From Chrysomallon squamiferum (lineage: Eukaryota > Mollusca > Gastropoda > Neomphalida > Peltospiridae), in NCBI GenBank assembly GCA_012295275.1, contig CM022670.1, positions 27,301,744 to 27,365,743 on the forward strand: a stretch of 64,000 nt of DNA. The letters are read 5' to 3'. How positions within the stretch are numbered: the first letter of the stretch is position 1; the number at the start of each line of letters is the position of its first letter. Both the position numbers and the translations under genes were made by a program. Positions 34,056 to 50,250 of the stretch are shown one piece after another. The notes below the pieces were generated by a model. The model had not been told where the DNA came from. It searched no databases and saw nothing but the letters and a program-made list of their open reading frames with translations.

Positions 34056-35334
34056 ATAAATAAATCAATAAAACTGTATACCATTCAAATCAAAAAGTAT
34101 TTTTAAGTATAATCCAATTACATAGTAATAAATTGAAACCAGATGAGAATCACAGGTAAAAAAAACATTTATTTTATTATGAAGCTGTAATTTTTTAATA
34201 TTCAGGTAATTAATAAATAAATACAAACAGAAAAGAAAAAAAAAGAATTTTGCTGTATATATATATATATGCTTTGCCTTAAACAAACGTACATATATTT
34301 GACAATGTCTCACAGCAAATATTGCTGAGGACATTAAAAAATAAGTCTGATGTCAGTTAGTACATTTTTCTCATTGTTGTCTCTGCCAATCGTTTTTTGA
34401 GCTATTAAGCCATCTTTCTACAGTGCAATTTTTGCTAACAAAAACCTACAACAATCAAATTGTCTATAAATGACTTTTTAGATATATGACAGCACTTTAA
34501 ACAATATGTATAACTTAGTAAATAATAATAGCAAGCTTAACACTTTCAGGTGCCTTTCATAAAGCCATGATTTATGATTTGTACATTAAAAGATGCATAG
34601 TGTGAATGTACCTTTAGATGGTGTTTGACATTCATTGCTTGTATGTTATGATGGTTATATTCTCAAGAGATGCTTTATTTTTAATATTATTATTTTTTTT
34701 TAATTAAGAGTGATTTTCATTATAAGACATGTCTTGCTAAATGATCCATGAAATGAAGTTACAAAACAATAATAAAAGATTCATTCATGTTTTATGAATT
34801 AGAACTGTAAATAAATGTGTTTGCAAACCAGCATATCTACTGGCCAATTTTATTTAATTTAGGCATATAACTGTATATATAATACATATACACATTCATA
34901 AACACATACATTTATACACACATTTATACATACATATGTATAAAAACACACACACACACAACATGTATCTTTTATTCTCTATAATTTATCTATCATGTTC
35001 TCCATTTTTAATATATATATATATATATATAAACACAAAACACACACATGTATATAGTTTGATAAACAGACATTCAGGTAGGTAGGCAGGTTTTGTGTAT
35101 ATGTGTCTATATGTGCATATATTATTTCTAGTAATAATCTTAATTTCTGTGCATTATTTTAAAATAATTTTTTGATAACATTTTTTATACACCTGTTATA
35201 AAAGATAAATCAATGCAGCTTAAAGCATTTGTTTGAATTTTATTTAAAAAGCTTCTCTGACTAACCCACAAATCTGAAACCAGGTGAAGACGTATGTATA
35301 AATAAATGTTTTATATTTGATTATTATTATTATT

Positions 35335-35370
<36 letters not shown>

Positions 35371-35516
35371 AATTATATTTATTTATTTAGTTCGTTTTAT
35401 TGTTTTTCTTAATCATGTGTTTGGAATTTCAAGGTTATGAAGAATGAAATGGTGCATGGAATACAGCAGGTTTCATGGACTGGTCAGATGTAAAGATGGC
35501 TATGATTGGCTAGACA

Positions 35517-35577
35517 ATGACCAATAATAATTCACTACAGAATGGAAGCCTGGAACTTAGTTTGTCAAATATTACAT
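35517..35577 (+). CDS. Gene 2 exon 1: glycosylated N-terminus
   Basis: ATG at 35517 has A at -3 and an in-frame TAG two codons upstream. It reads [20 protein letters not shown] and ends in phase 1 at donor GTATGT (35578). Three N-x-S/T sequons occur in 20 residues. Exon 2 begins with the required two bases. An alternative is an internal exon starting at the CACTACAG acceptor (35541), in the same frame. Confidence 0.45.
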
Positions 35578-35594
35578 GTATGTTGTTGTTGTTT

Positions 35595-35625
<31 letters not shown>

Positions 35626-36034
35626 TATTATTTCTACCTTTACTATTATTAAATTATTTATTTATTTAATAATTTTTATTCAGTTGATCAAATTAGAGTA
35701 TTTACTAAATGTCACTGATGTTTAGTGATAAAAATAAACAATAAGTAATTTATTAATAAATGTATTTTGTAACAGAAAATAATAAATTTGTAACAAAAAA
35801 ATTATACAAAAATTTTATTTAATCTAAAGTACATTAAAACTGTTTCAGATTTCTTTAAACAAATAATTATGTTATGACTGTTGATCTTATTATCTTCAAA
35901 TTATTATTTATTATTTTTATAAAACCTATTATTATTACTATTACTGTTATTATAATAACTACTACTATTACTACTACTTTTACTATTATTATTATTTATA
36001 TTATTGTTATTACTGCTGTTATTATTATTATTTT

Positions 36035-36066
<32 letters not shown>

Positions 36067-36633
36067 ATTATTATTATTATTATTACCTAAATTATTCTTG
36101 CTGGGTTTTTTTTATTAATATTAGTTTTATTTCTATTATCACTTATCATTATCATCATCATCATATTTATTATTATTATTATTATCATTTATATTATCAT
36201 TATTATCATTATTATTACTTTAATTACTAAAACTATTTTTTTGGTTTTTATCTTCATTCACATTACTTTTACCCGTTACCATCAATATTCACCATGATCA
36301 CCATGATGATGATCATCATCATCATCATTCATGTTACTATTCCCTCAGTGTCTGTGCTGTCCGAGGGCTCGCAGACTGGGCTGAGCTATCTCTACTGGAT
36401 CTTTCTCTGCATTCTCATCACACTTGTTGGTTTCTGCTTCGCGTCCTGGAAGTATCTCAGGTTTGTCTTCATTTTTTAAATTATATATGTTCATATACAT
36501 TAATATACACATATATATTCCCACACAAACATATATACACATACATATATACATAATTACACACACACACACATATATATATATATGCACACATGCAGAT
36601 ATACATGCAAAGGTGTGTGTGTGCATGTGAATG

Positions 36634-36666
<33 letters not shown>

Positions 36667-36761
36667 CTATGTATCTACATATATACAAATATATATATAC
36701 AAATACATATACACAAGCATATATATGTTTATATTAGGCACATATATTTATGGATAAATAT

Positions 36762-36802
<41 letters not shown>

Positions 36803-37097
36803 CATACATACATACAAATGTACATAAACACATATCAGCAATTCCTACTTTTTTATAATTTAAAAGCAAATTATTTTTTTTGAATTTTAGAAATCAGTTG
36901 TTTTATTAAAAAAAGAACACCCACTAAATTACATTGTTTATTTCATAATGATTACATTTAGCTAATCTGTTTCTAAGTTATACAAATACAGCAGTAGTAT
37001 GTTTTCACCTTTTGAATATTTAAAAAACAGAGAGAACAAAACATGCTTCTGGTTACTCAGCTGGTGTAGGTTAGTTTTATCATTAAAAAAATTATAA

Positions 37098-37144
<47 letters not shown>

Positions 37145-37245
37145 CTCAGTTTGTGTAGAATTTTCTGTTTATGGTGAGACACTCTGATATATAGTATTTT
37201 ACCAGCTGATAAATTAATATTTTTGTTTGTTTATTTTTATTTTAA

Positions 37246-37282
<37 letters not shown>

Positions 37283-39883
37283 GTTGTTGTTGTTGTTGTT
37301 GTTAATGTTGTTGTTGTTGTTTTTTTGCTTTGTTTTTTTGTTTTTTTTAGTTCCAATAATAATTATATCTGATTATATAAGAGACAGACAAAGATAAAAT
37401 TAAAATTACTTTCCAAGACTATATAATTATTTTTATTTTATATATTACAAAAACAAATATTAAAAAAAACTTATCACTAGATATATAAAGTGAGTAACTG
37501 AACATTTGTGTTTGATTTCAGAGATCAGTATCACAATCCAGAAAGAAAAAGAAAAAGAAAAGAGAAATATGAAGATGACACAAGAGGTAACAAAAATAAA
37601 CAATTTTACTTTATTCAACATATCACTGGAAACAACAACAACAACAACAACAACAGCAACAATAACAATAATAATAACAATAATAATAACACAACAATAA
37701 CAATAATAATAGCAATAATAACAACAACAATAATAATAGTAACAGTAGTAATAACAACAACAGTGATGATTATGATGATGATGACAATGAGTATGTATGG
37801 GTTCTATAAATAATAAATGATTTTCTTTCTGAATTTCATATAAAAACATTATTTATTCACCTGTGACTAACTTCTATGCTCTGTATGAAAAACAGTCTAT
37901 TTTTTCTATTTTAAGTCAACCTGTTAAGAGCCAATGCCCCAGCGATTAGATGCATTAAAAACAGTTTCATCAATAATGTCAAAATGTTCCATAAAATGAT
38001 AAATGTCAACTGCATATCAAACTCACTTCACTTTAATTACACATACATACACACACACACACACACACATTTCCAAGAAATAGTTCTGGCTATTAAAGGG
38101 TTAAATTAGGTTACATGATGCAATTTAAACAATCTTGTTATTAATAAGTCTGTGTAGATAATTTAATATTACAGGAAATTTGATTAAGTTTAATGGCTAG
38201 ATGGATTGGTTGTGATGGGATTGCTTCCCTTTGATGGATGTTTTCAGTTACGTCAATATTTCACCTAGATCTCAATAAAAACCACTTTTCACTGATAATG
38301 TGCATATTCAGAGTGACATGCATTTGCTTGCTGGTTGTCTTATATCAGGTCCAGTACATGTGTGCTTGAATCATATATTTTTAAGAATCAAAACCATCTG
38401 ATTGAATCAGTGATATATCTAAAAGTCAGAGATCTGTTATAGAAAATATTTCATTCAGCAACTTATGTATCAGTAGATAGAATAGATACCTATAAAAGTT
38501 AAATCTTTAAAATGATGGCTTGTAATCAAAGTGTTGTGTCCTTTTTTTTCTTCAGCTACACTAAATACTGAGTTTATTTTGATGTTGTTTATTTCTGTCT
38601 CCTGTCAGTTCAATATGCTTAAAAAACAAATCTGGAATAATTCACTTTAGGCTGTGTTGTTAGTGTGTTAGTTTGTTGGAGTGTTAGTGTGTTAGTGTGT
38701 TGGAGTGTTAGTGTGTTAGTATGTTGGAGTGTTAGTGTGTTAGTAAGCAGGAGTGTTAATGTGTTAGTATGTTGGAGTGTTAGTGTGTTAGTATGTTGGA
38801 GTGTTAGTGTGTTAGTATGTTGGTAAGTGTGTTAGTTTGTTGCAGTGTTAGTGTGTTAGTATGTTGGAGTGTTAGTGTTAGTATGTTGGGGTGTTAGTGT
38901 GTTAATATGTTGGAGTGTTAGTGTGTTAGTATGTTGGAGTGTTAGAGTGTTAGTGTGTTAGTATGTTGGAGTGTTGGAGTGTTAGTGTGTTAGTATGTTG
39001 GAGTGTTAGTGTGTTAGTAAGTAGGAGTGTTAATGTATTAGTATGTTGGAATGTTGTTAGTGTGTTAGTATGTTGGAGTGTTGTTAGTGTGTTAGTAGGT
39101 TGGAGTGTTGTTAGTGTGTTAGTATGTTAGTATATTGGAGTGTGTTAGTATGTTAGTATGTTGGAGTGCTGTTAGTGTGTTAGTATGCTAGTATGTTGGA
39201 GTGTTGTAAGTGTGTTTGCGTTAGTATGTTGGAGTGTTGTTAGTGTGTTAGTATGCTAGTATGTTGGAGTGTTGTTAGTGTGTTAGTGTGTTAGTATGTT
39301 AGAGTGTTGTTAGTGTGTTAGTATGCTAGTATGTTGGAGTGTTGTTAGTGTGTTAGTATGTTGAAGTGTTGTTAGTGTGTTAGTATGTTAGTAGGTTGGA
39401 GTGTTGTTAGTGTGTTTATGTGTTAGTATGTTGGAGTGTTAGTGTGTTAGTATGCTAGTATGTTGGAGTGTTGTTAGTGTGTTAGTATGTTAGTAGGTTG
39501 GAGTGTTGTTAGTGTGGTTGTGTGTTAGTATGTTGGAGTGTTAGTGTGTTAGTATGCTAGTATGTTGGAGTGTTGTTAGTGTGTTAGTGTGTTAGTATGT
39601 TGGAGTGTTGTTAGAGTGTTAGTATGCTAGTATGTTGGAGTGTTGTTAGAGTGTCAGTGTGTTAGTATGTTGGAGTGTAAGCAAGTTTAGAAGTGACTGT
39701 CTTTTGCCTGATGTTCCTTCTTCAACTTTTATACGATAGTAATTTCATCAGTATCATTTGACATCTTATATACACACACACATATAGACGTACATACACA
39801 CAGACACATACATACATATATATACACAAACATCAATATACTTACAAATATACATACATACATACATACATACATACATACAC

Positions 39884-39921
<38 letters not shown>

Positions 39922-41437
39922 ACATGTACAATATGTGATACAAACAGTTAACTGATGTGTTTAATTACACACTTTTCAGCTAACATTTATATATAACTTG
40001 ATCTAATATTCTAAGATATTCTCTTTTAATGATTTTTAATGATTTTAATTTAATGAGAATTTTGTGCTAATTTTTGTGTGTCTGATACAAAAGTTTGTAA
40101 ACTGATACAGATGTTGCTGTATGAATTATGATCTATATCAGATCCCTGACTTATTATTATTGATTTAAACTCTATATCTGATGGGCATGATTACTCAGAT
40201 GCTAATAGTTAATAAAAAATAAAAAATATTTCTGGTTTATTATATATTGTGTATCAAATATGTGATGTTATTGACTGACTGACATAAACTCTCTATCAGT
40301 TGAGACATGTTATCTTATTTGGAAGAAAATGATGTTTGTTGACATATATATATTATATATGATGTAAAGATTGATATGAATGTTACTGATAAATATATAT
40401 TTTATATCAAATGTAAGATTGATATGAATGTTACTGATAGATAGATATTTTATATCAAATGTAAGATTGATACGAATGTTACTGATAGACATATATTTTA
40501 TATCAAATGTAAGATTGATATGAATGTTACTGATAGATATTTTATATCAAATGTAAGATTGATATGAACGTTACTGATAGATATTTTATATCAAATGTAA
40601 GATTGATATGAATGTTACTGATAGATATATATTTTATATCAAATGTAAGATTGATATGAATGTTACTGATAGATATTTATTTTATATCAAATGTAAGATT
40701 GATATGAATGTTACTATAGATATATATTCTAACACAGATGATGTTTCACTGATATGAATGTTACTGATAGATATATATTCTAACACAGATGATGTTTCAC
40801 TGATATGAATGTTACTATAGATATATATTCTAACACAGATGATGTTTCACTGATATGAATGTTACTGATAGATGTATATTGTACATCAGATGATGTATCA
40901 CAGATATGAATGTTACTGATAGATGTATATTGTACATCAGATGATGTATCACAGACGTGCTGCTGGTTCATGTGACAAGTTGTGTTCTGTCTCAGATGTA
41001 AGACTGAAATAAATTGTTACTGGGTGAATTATTTCTCTAGTGTACATAACAGTTACAGATTGGTCTCATTGATTCAGCTGTTAACATGTATGTGTAGTTT
41101 TGTGTGTGTGTGTGTGTGTGTGTGTATATAAATATATATGTATGTATGTTATGTATTGATGTGTGTATGTATGTGTATATATATGTGTGTGTATTTGTGT
41201 GTGTATGTATCATATTTCAATTTTCTTAACTGTTCTTTATGTTTTTTTAATATGTTATAAATTCATTTCATAAATACCCACAACCTTTCCTGACTATGTA
41301 ATAAATCAGTCTGTTAACATAAAATAAAATAAAACACATTTATCTGACAATATATTGTTTTTTTTGAAAGTACGAAAAGTTCTTTCAGGTAAAAAAAAAA
41401 AAAAAAACAATCATTTTCTATTCAGCTTTCATATTTC

Positions 41438-41485
<48 letters not shown>

Positions 41486-42397
41486 AAGAAATAAAAAATT
41501 TATGAATATGGTCAAAGTCTGTCAGATTTCAAAAAGGAAATCAGAAATCAGCCTCCAAAGCAGGAGACTTCCACAAAGGGCAGTCATTCATGAATAAGAG
41601 ATCCATTGATAATATAGATTATTGATTGGATGACAGCAAGCAAGGTCAGTTATAGTGTGGGGCACAGTTAATGGGAAATCAGAAGACAGATTTAAATCAT
41701 TCATAGGTTTGAAAATGAGAAATGGCAAAGTGGACAACAATGGTTTAAATCTGAATAAATAGAGAATTATGGGTATCAGTGTAATATCCATCATTTACAC
41801 TTGATGAGAGCCAAGTTAAACACCAGAATTAGTTACATATGTAATTATATACATACATACAGCTTAATCAGTAGAGTATTACATATATCACTTCAACAGA
41901 GCCAAGTTAAACACCAGAATTAGTTACATATGTAACTATATACATACATATAGCTTAATCAGTAGAGTATTACATATATCACTTCAACAGAGCCAAGTTA
42001 AACACCAGAATAAGTTACATATGTAATTATATACATACATATAGCTTAATAAGTAGAGTATTACATATATCACTTCAACAGAGCCAAATTAAACACCAGA
42101 ATTAGTTACATATGTAATTATATACATACATATAGCTTAATTAGTAGAGTATTACATATATCAGTGTAATGTCCATCATTTACACTTCAACAGAGCCAAG
42201 TTAAATACCACAATTAGAGTTAGTTATATTCTAAAATACATACATACATATACACAGACAGATGGACAGACTGAAAGACAAACACAAACATATACTCATA
42301 CACATAAATTTACATATACTAAAACACACAAACACACACATACATATACTAAAACACACACACACACATACATACACACATACATACATGTATACAC

Positions 42398-42433
<36 letters not shown>

Positions 42434-42436
42434 ACA

Positions 42437-42467
<31 letters not shown>

Positions 42468-45400
42468 GATGTTATTTTATTATATTATTTAATTATTAAT
42501 GTATTTATGTAGCTAAAATTGCATACACCTCACATCATTTTACTCAGTCTGTAAATACACTTATTCAAAAATTAATTAAACACTAATTAATCTAAATAAC
42601 AGCCCAGAGGAACTGACAGCGGTGTACAAGAATTAGTTTAACACCAGCAGTGTTCTACAGAAACCAGCTAAACAACAGTCTGTGAGTCTGTACAGCAGCA
42701 CCACGCTCTGTTCATTTGTTAGCAAGCTTCCTCCGAGTTCAAACAAGAAACAAGTTAGGTCTTGTTAAGGTTAATTGGTTTGTGTTAAGAGCTCTGAAGC
42801 AATGGTCAGCTTACATCACTGAATCACCGGTCACTTCTTCCCGACAGACATTAAGATAGCAAACTGAAGAATTAGGTTGACCATCGGTCAAGCAACTGGT
42901 CATCTTAGGTGATGTTCAGCGAGTTGATTAGTGTAAAGCAATATGAGTTTGTGGATGAACGTCAAAGAAATAAACAAATAACTGTTAAGTCTGCTGATTC
43001 AGTGAACGGTTCATTTTGTTATTTGGTTTGCTTTTTATGATTTATTCTCTTTGATATATATACATATATATATTTTTTTATAATCATTATTGTTACTGTT
43101 TTTATATATGTTTGTATGGAAAGATGTATGTATGTTTAAATGAATGTGTGTTTGCATGTATATATGTATGTATGCAAGTTTATATATATTTATGTTTGTA
43201 TGTATGTATAAACGTATGAATTATGCATGTATGTATTTATGTAATATGTGTATCTGTTTGTGTGAGTGTGTGTATTATATATGAAGTTTATATATATTTA
43301 CGTATATGTATTGTTTGAATTATGTATATATGTATGTATGTATATATGTATGTATGAGTGAGTGTGTGTGTGTATATTATGTATTTTCATATATATGTAT
43401 CTATTTACATATAAATTATGTATGGTATGTACATACATATATCTTTTAGTGTGGGTGTGTATATTTTGTTTTGATTTATTAAATACCAGCACTGTTACAT
43501 TATATGCATATAAACAAGAGAAGCCCATAAACTGTTATCTATCTCTTTGCCTCTATCATATTGTTGTTCACAGCCAGAACATATCACAACAGTTCACACA
43601 ATTATGTCCTGAGATACTATAACAAAATGATATCTGAAATATGCAACAAAGAGGCAATGAAACTTTATCTGACAAATCCTGAACATCTGTTTGAATAGCT
43701 ATCTCTCTGCCAGTGTGCTATGTCACATGTTCACCTCGATATTATAATTTTGTGAATAAATAGTTTGAATTTGTTTATAAAAATTTTGTTTGAAAATTAA
43801 TTATACTTTGAAAGAACTCACTTACTGATGGAGTGAATGAAATGGAAAGAATTTTTTTTTATGTTTTTTGTGTTTTATAGTGATATCATTTCAGGTCATA
43901 TCACAGTATTCTATAAATAGACATTTACGTTATGCCATGACAATATTATGCTCCATTCTGATATATAAACATATGTACATGTAAATAAACAGAAAACAAG
44001 ATGTGTTCATGTTGATTACAGATTGACAGACAGGCAGGTGGATTTTGAATGGACATTCATATGGATGGATGGACATAATGACTGACTCATTGAGAGACAG
44101 ACAAAAAACACATAAACACGATTAGAACAACATTAATTAATTTTCATTAAATTCTCCAACTTTACAAACTGTAAATAAATAATGTTTTCATATTAAACAA
44201 AAACAGTTTGTCAAACACATAATGTTAATATTACGGTTCTATTGTAATGGAAATGTTTTTGTTAAACAAAACAAAACATTCTGTTTTTTTGGTGCTTATA
44301 TTTTTAAAAAAGTTAGTATTGATTATGCATAACAAACAGACTGAATGTCATGAATCCATAAAGTTGTCATCATTCAAAACATCATACAAATAAATAAATA
44401 TCATCCTTTCATGACAGGGAAATTCTTTCATCACATTTCTGCACTGTGAATTTTTTCTTTATGTTTGTATTTTTGAAATCTTTTCTAGTATATTGATAAT
44501 CTTTAAAAAAATAAATTACTTGAGTTTTATTGTTCTACAAAAATGTCAAGACATTAGTGCAAGAACAAATGTAACTGTTTCTTACTGTTTATTTTAAAAA
44601 TATCTATTAGCATGCTGATAGCACACAATAAACTGCATGAATATCATTGTTGTATAAAAATGTCTTCATTCAATACATCACACAAATAAAAAATAATAAA
44701 TTTCCACCACAATGAAATTCTTACAAGATCTGGAGGGGGTGTTCTTGGGTTTTTATTATATTTTAAAAAATGTTTTCAAGTATATTGATAATCAAAAACA
44801 AACAACAACAAAAAAAATTACATGAAAATCATTGTTCTACAAAAATGTCTTCTCTGCCAATAACTATTATATTTTTTTTTCTTTTTGCTTAAAATGTATT
44901 AAATTAATTACATTTAACACACAGACTGTGTCATAGTTCTACACAAACGTTTCCATTCATGAGATAACATTACCTTTAGAATCCATTATAACCTTTTTTT
45001 ACTTCCCATTTATTATATGCATTTTTTTTTGGAAAATATAAATATATTGATTGTAGGTGAACAAACGTTTGTGATACACACATGACAAAGAGAAAAACTA
45101 CTCCATCTGTGTTTGCAGAAAACAATTGAGTTTTTGTTTGTGAGACATTGATTTGTGATTGTTTCGTGTGGAATAAATCTCTGTATGACACAGGTCACTG
45201 TGTGATGTTCTTCCTGGGATGCGTGTAAAAACAGGAAGTCGGGTTATCCACACGTTGTTTTGTTGTAAAAACCATGTTCGTGTCAACCCTGTTTTTCTTG
45301 CAGCTCTGCTGTCTTTGTCTTTCTTATTTTGTTAAGAATGTTGCTGTTTTCGTTTTTTTTTTGTTTCCTGTCATTATTTATTTATTTATAGTATGAAATA

Positions 45401-48400
45401 TTATCATCATTATTAATAATATATTAATCTATATATATATTTTTTTACCTTAAACAAACAGAGTTTTTTAAATTTATTTTATATCTAGAAGTGTACTTAC
45501 ATACATACATACATACATACACACATACATACATACATACATACATACACACATACACAGATATATACACATACTCATACACCAATGCATTTAGAAACAA
45601 ATATACAAATCACTTTAAATACATATACACTGAAACATATAAACACACACAAACTCCTTATATTTAATAATAACTGAAAAATGTTCCAATCCATTATCAC
45701 AAGCATTCAAAATATATAAAAAAAATAAAAATAAAAAAAAACACAAAAACGTACATTATTTTCATTTAAGAAAATAATAATAATAATAATAAAATACAGA
45801 TCTTGAAGAAAAAAATAACATGATGCTCTTTTCAGGATGAAAATGAAAGAAATGTCATTTAGTAAAACCATTAGGAATACACATCACTGGATTTTCTGAC
45901 ATCCCTTCTCCAGAGACTAACTTCTCTAAATTGTATTTTATCATGTTACACCTTTGTACAGCAAATCAGCAAGTGTGTTCAGACCTTTAACAGGATAATG
46001 AATGGTATTACATCCTGTCTATAACTCTGCTATTCACTCTCACCTAAAATTTCATTATTCATTCCTTGTCTGAGAAATACTGTTATTCATTCTGACTTAT
46101 AACTTGGTTATTCATTTTGATATATAACTTTGTTATTCATTCTGATATATAACTTTGTCATTCATTTTGATATATAACTTTGTTATTCATTCCCACCTAC
46201 TTGGCATGAGTGTTTCAGTAACAAGAAAAAGATCACAGTGGTTACTGGTATTAATATAACGAATGAACAGATTTGTGTAGAACTAAGACAGAAATGTTTT
46301 TAAAAATATAGACAAAATAAAATTATAATAGTATTTGACTGTAATGTCTTGAACAAAGACATCTTTTGCAGAACAGTGATTTTTTTGGTAATTGTTGTTT
46401 TTGTTTTTTTATTATAATATTAATTTTTCTGTCTATCCCATAAAAATCAAACTCATCATACATTACCCACCTTCATTCCACTAACTATGCCATGTCCAAT
46501 CTGAACTCCACTAAAGTTAACATTCTTCATCTGCTTCCCACTGAATATATCATCCCCCACCTGCATCACACTAAACATATCATAATTCACCTAAATCACA
46601 CTATACACATCATACCCACCTACATCACACTAAACATATCATACTTCACCTACATCACACTAAACATATCATACTTCACCTACATCACACTAAACATATC
46701 ATCCCCCACCTACATCACACTAAACATATCATCCCCCACCTACATCACACTAAACATATCATCCCCCACCTACATCACACTAAACATATCATACCCCACC
46801 TACATCACACTATACACATCATACTTCACCTACATCACACTAAACATATCATCCCCCACCTACATCACACTAAACATATCATCCCCACCTACATCACACT
46901 AAACATATCATACTTCACCTACATCACACTATACATATCATCCACCACCTACATCACACTAAACATATCATCCCCACCTACATCACACTAAACATATCAT
47001 ACCCCACCTACATCACACTAAACATATCATACCCCACCTACATCACACTAAACATATCATACTCCCACCTACATCACACTAAACATATCATCCCCCACCT
47101 ACATCACACTATACATATCATCCCCCACCTACATCACACTAAACATATCATCCCCACCTACATCACACTAAACACATCATACTTCACCTACATCACACTA
47201 TACATATCATACTTCACCTACATCACACTAAACATATCATCCCCCACCTACATCACACTATACATATCATACTTCACCTACATCACACTAAACATATCAT
47301 CCCCCACCTACATCACACTAAACATATCATACTTCACCTACATCACACTAAACACATCATACTTCACCTACATCACACTAAACATATCATACCCCACCTA
47401 CATCACACTAAACATATCATCCCCCACCTACATCACACTAAACATATCATACCCACCTACATCACACTAAACATATCATCCCCACCTACATCACACTAAA
47501 CACATCATACTTCACCTACATCACACTAAACATATCATACTTCACCTACATCACACTAAACATATCATCCCCCACCTACATCACACTAAACATATCATAC
47601 TTCACCTACATCACACTAAACACATCATACTTCACCTACATCACACTAAACATATCATCCCCCACCTACATCACACTATACACATCATCATACACACCTA
47701 CATCACACCCCACCTACATCACACTATACATATCATCCCCACCTACATCACACTAAACATATCATCCCCCACCTACATCACACTATACATATCATACTTC
47801 ACCTACATCACACTAAACATATCATACTTCACCTACATCACACTAAACATATCATACTTCACCTACATCACACTAAACATATCATCCCCACCTACATCAC
47901 ACTAAACATATCATCCCCCACCTACATCACTAAACATATCATCCCCCACCTACATCACACTAAACATATCATACTTCACCTACATCACACTAAACATATC
48001 ATACTTCACCTACATCACACTAAACATATCATACTTCACCTACATCACACTAAACATATCATCCCCCACCTACATCACACTAAACATATCATCCCCACCT
48101 ACATCACACTAAACATATCATACTTCACCTACATCACACTAAACATATCATACTTCACCTACATCACACTAAACATATCATCCCCCACCTACATCACACT
48201 AAACATATCATCCCCACCTACATCACACTAAACATATCATACCCCACCTACATCACACTAAACATATCATCCCCCACCTACATCACACTAAACATATCAT
48301 ACTTCACCTACATCACACTAAACATATCATACCCCACCTACATCACACTAAACATATCATCCCCCACCTACATCACACTAAACATATCATACTTCACCTA

Positions 48401-49552
48401 CATCACACTAAACATATCATACCCCATCTACATCACACTAAACATATCATACCCCATCTACATCACACTAAACATATCATACCCCATCTACATCACACTA
48501 AACATATCATACCCCATCTACATCACACTAAACATATCATACTTCACCTACATCACACTAAACATATCATACCCCATCTACATCACACTAAACATATCAT
48601 ACCCCATCTACATCACACTAAACATATCATACCCCATCTACATCACACTAAACATATCATACTTCACCTACATCACACTAAACATATCATAACCCACCTA
48701 CATCACACTAAACATATCATACCCCATCTACATCACACTAAACATATCATCCCCCACCTACATCACACTAAACATATCATACTTCACCTACATCACACTA
48801 TACACATCATACTTCACATACATCGCACTAAACATATCATAACCCACCTGCATCAAACTATACACATCATACTTCACCTACATCATACTAAACATATCAC
48901 ACTTCACTACATCACATGAAACACATCATACCCCCCACCTGTATCTTACTGAACATATTATTTGTTCATCAGCACCCCTCTGAACGATTCATTTCCCCCA
49001 TGCACACCACCACCCTGCCCACACTGTCACTCAGTCCCCACCCACCCAGACAGACATCAGACAGACAGACAGAAAAGAAAAGACCCGCTGTCTGAGAGTT
49101 TGATGTTTAAAGCGTACAGCAGTGATGCACTGTTAAAGCAGTGATGCAGTTAAACGACGAATGAGCTGAAACATCAACCACTATTGGCTTGGAAAATTCT
49201 CCACTCCGTTCTATTGTAGCCTCTGTCATTAACAGATACTGTTAGTGTAGCAGTCAGTATGGAGATTCTCATACACACAGTGACACACATAACAATCCAC
49301 TGCTGCTGCTCGTGTTGTTGTTGTTGTTGTTGTCGTCATTGAGGTTGTTATTGTTACTAGGATAAGAAACTGGGAAGATGAAGAAGATACAGCATGTTTT
49401 ATGATGATGACGATGATGATGATGATGATGACAGGTTAAAAAAAAATTGTTTATTTATTTTTGGATTGTTATATACTTGTATCTAAGACTGGAATTCCCA
49501 TTAGCAAGAGACAACGTGATTAAAGCTTTGTGCGTATGAGTTAGAAAAAAAA

Positions 49553-49592
<40 letters not shown>

Positions 49593-50193
49593 GATTATTT
49601 ATGTTTTCTTCTTACACACCAGTGTTATTGACTGGGGAATACTCTGTTTGCAACATGAAGATTAAAAGAAGGAGTTTTTGATAATAACTGTGTTGTTATA
49701 TAAATATACATACAAACAACACATATTGTATGTTACATGTCAGTGGTAAGAAAAACAAGTCATTGCAGAAAAGAGTGATGTCAAAGTGTTCTTGATAATT
49801 ACTGTTTAATTTTACAATATGTATATATATTTATTACATATTTATTGTGTTTATAATACACTTTTTGAAATGTCCTAGCAGTTTGTACAAAAGTACAAAA
49901 AAGAGTTTTTGACAATTAATGTCTAACTTTGAAAAATGGTTGTATAGTATTTGTAATATTCTAGTGTTTGAAACTGGAATTTCCCAGTGGTGCTGTTATT
50001 AATGAGTGGATTATAATGAAATATTTATACTGATATAATTTATTGTACTTTTGACTGGACAATATGTGCGTTATTTCCAGGGTGTTAAAATATTTAAATT
50101 CATATCAGTTTGCAAGAAGAACAAGATTATGGCAAATGGCCTGTCACTTTTGACTGATATTATAATTTAAAAACTGTTTTATTTCATTTATAT

Positions 50194-50250
<57 letters not shown>

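Larger units (their letters stand above)
31650..35516 (+). other. Upstream flank of gene 2
   Basis: Contains degenerate ACT/AGT/AAT triplet repeats (32040-32450), a diverged repeat of 40-50 bp (32850-33200), ACT units (33707-33748), (ATT)n (34013-34054), TA/CA tracts (34870-35110) and GTT units (35338-35370). A non-repetitive, less AT-rich island lies at about 33210-33430. No other exon was supported. Confidence 0.5.

Noticed and set aside
36631-36858. Open frames in the TA/CA tract of gene 2 intron 2
   Set aside because: Microsatellite translation.
38640-39690. GTTAG-type array as interstitial telomeric repeat
   Set aside because: The words are GTGTTAGTATGTTGGA variants, not TTAGGG; no telomeric hexamer run is present.
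45013-45286. Overlapping reverse-strand frames of 60-70 codons
   Set aside because: Non-repetitive but three frames are open at once, with no domain or splice support; the region lies inside a plus-strand intron.
46492-46902. 136-codon forward frame of [10 protein letters not shown]-like repeats
   Set aside because: The unit is 30 bp, a multiple of three, so the frame stays open until a one-base unit-length change; repeat translation, not a gene.
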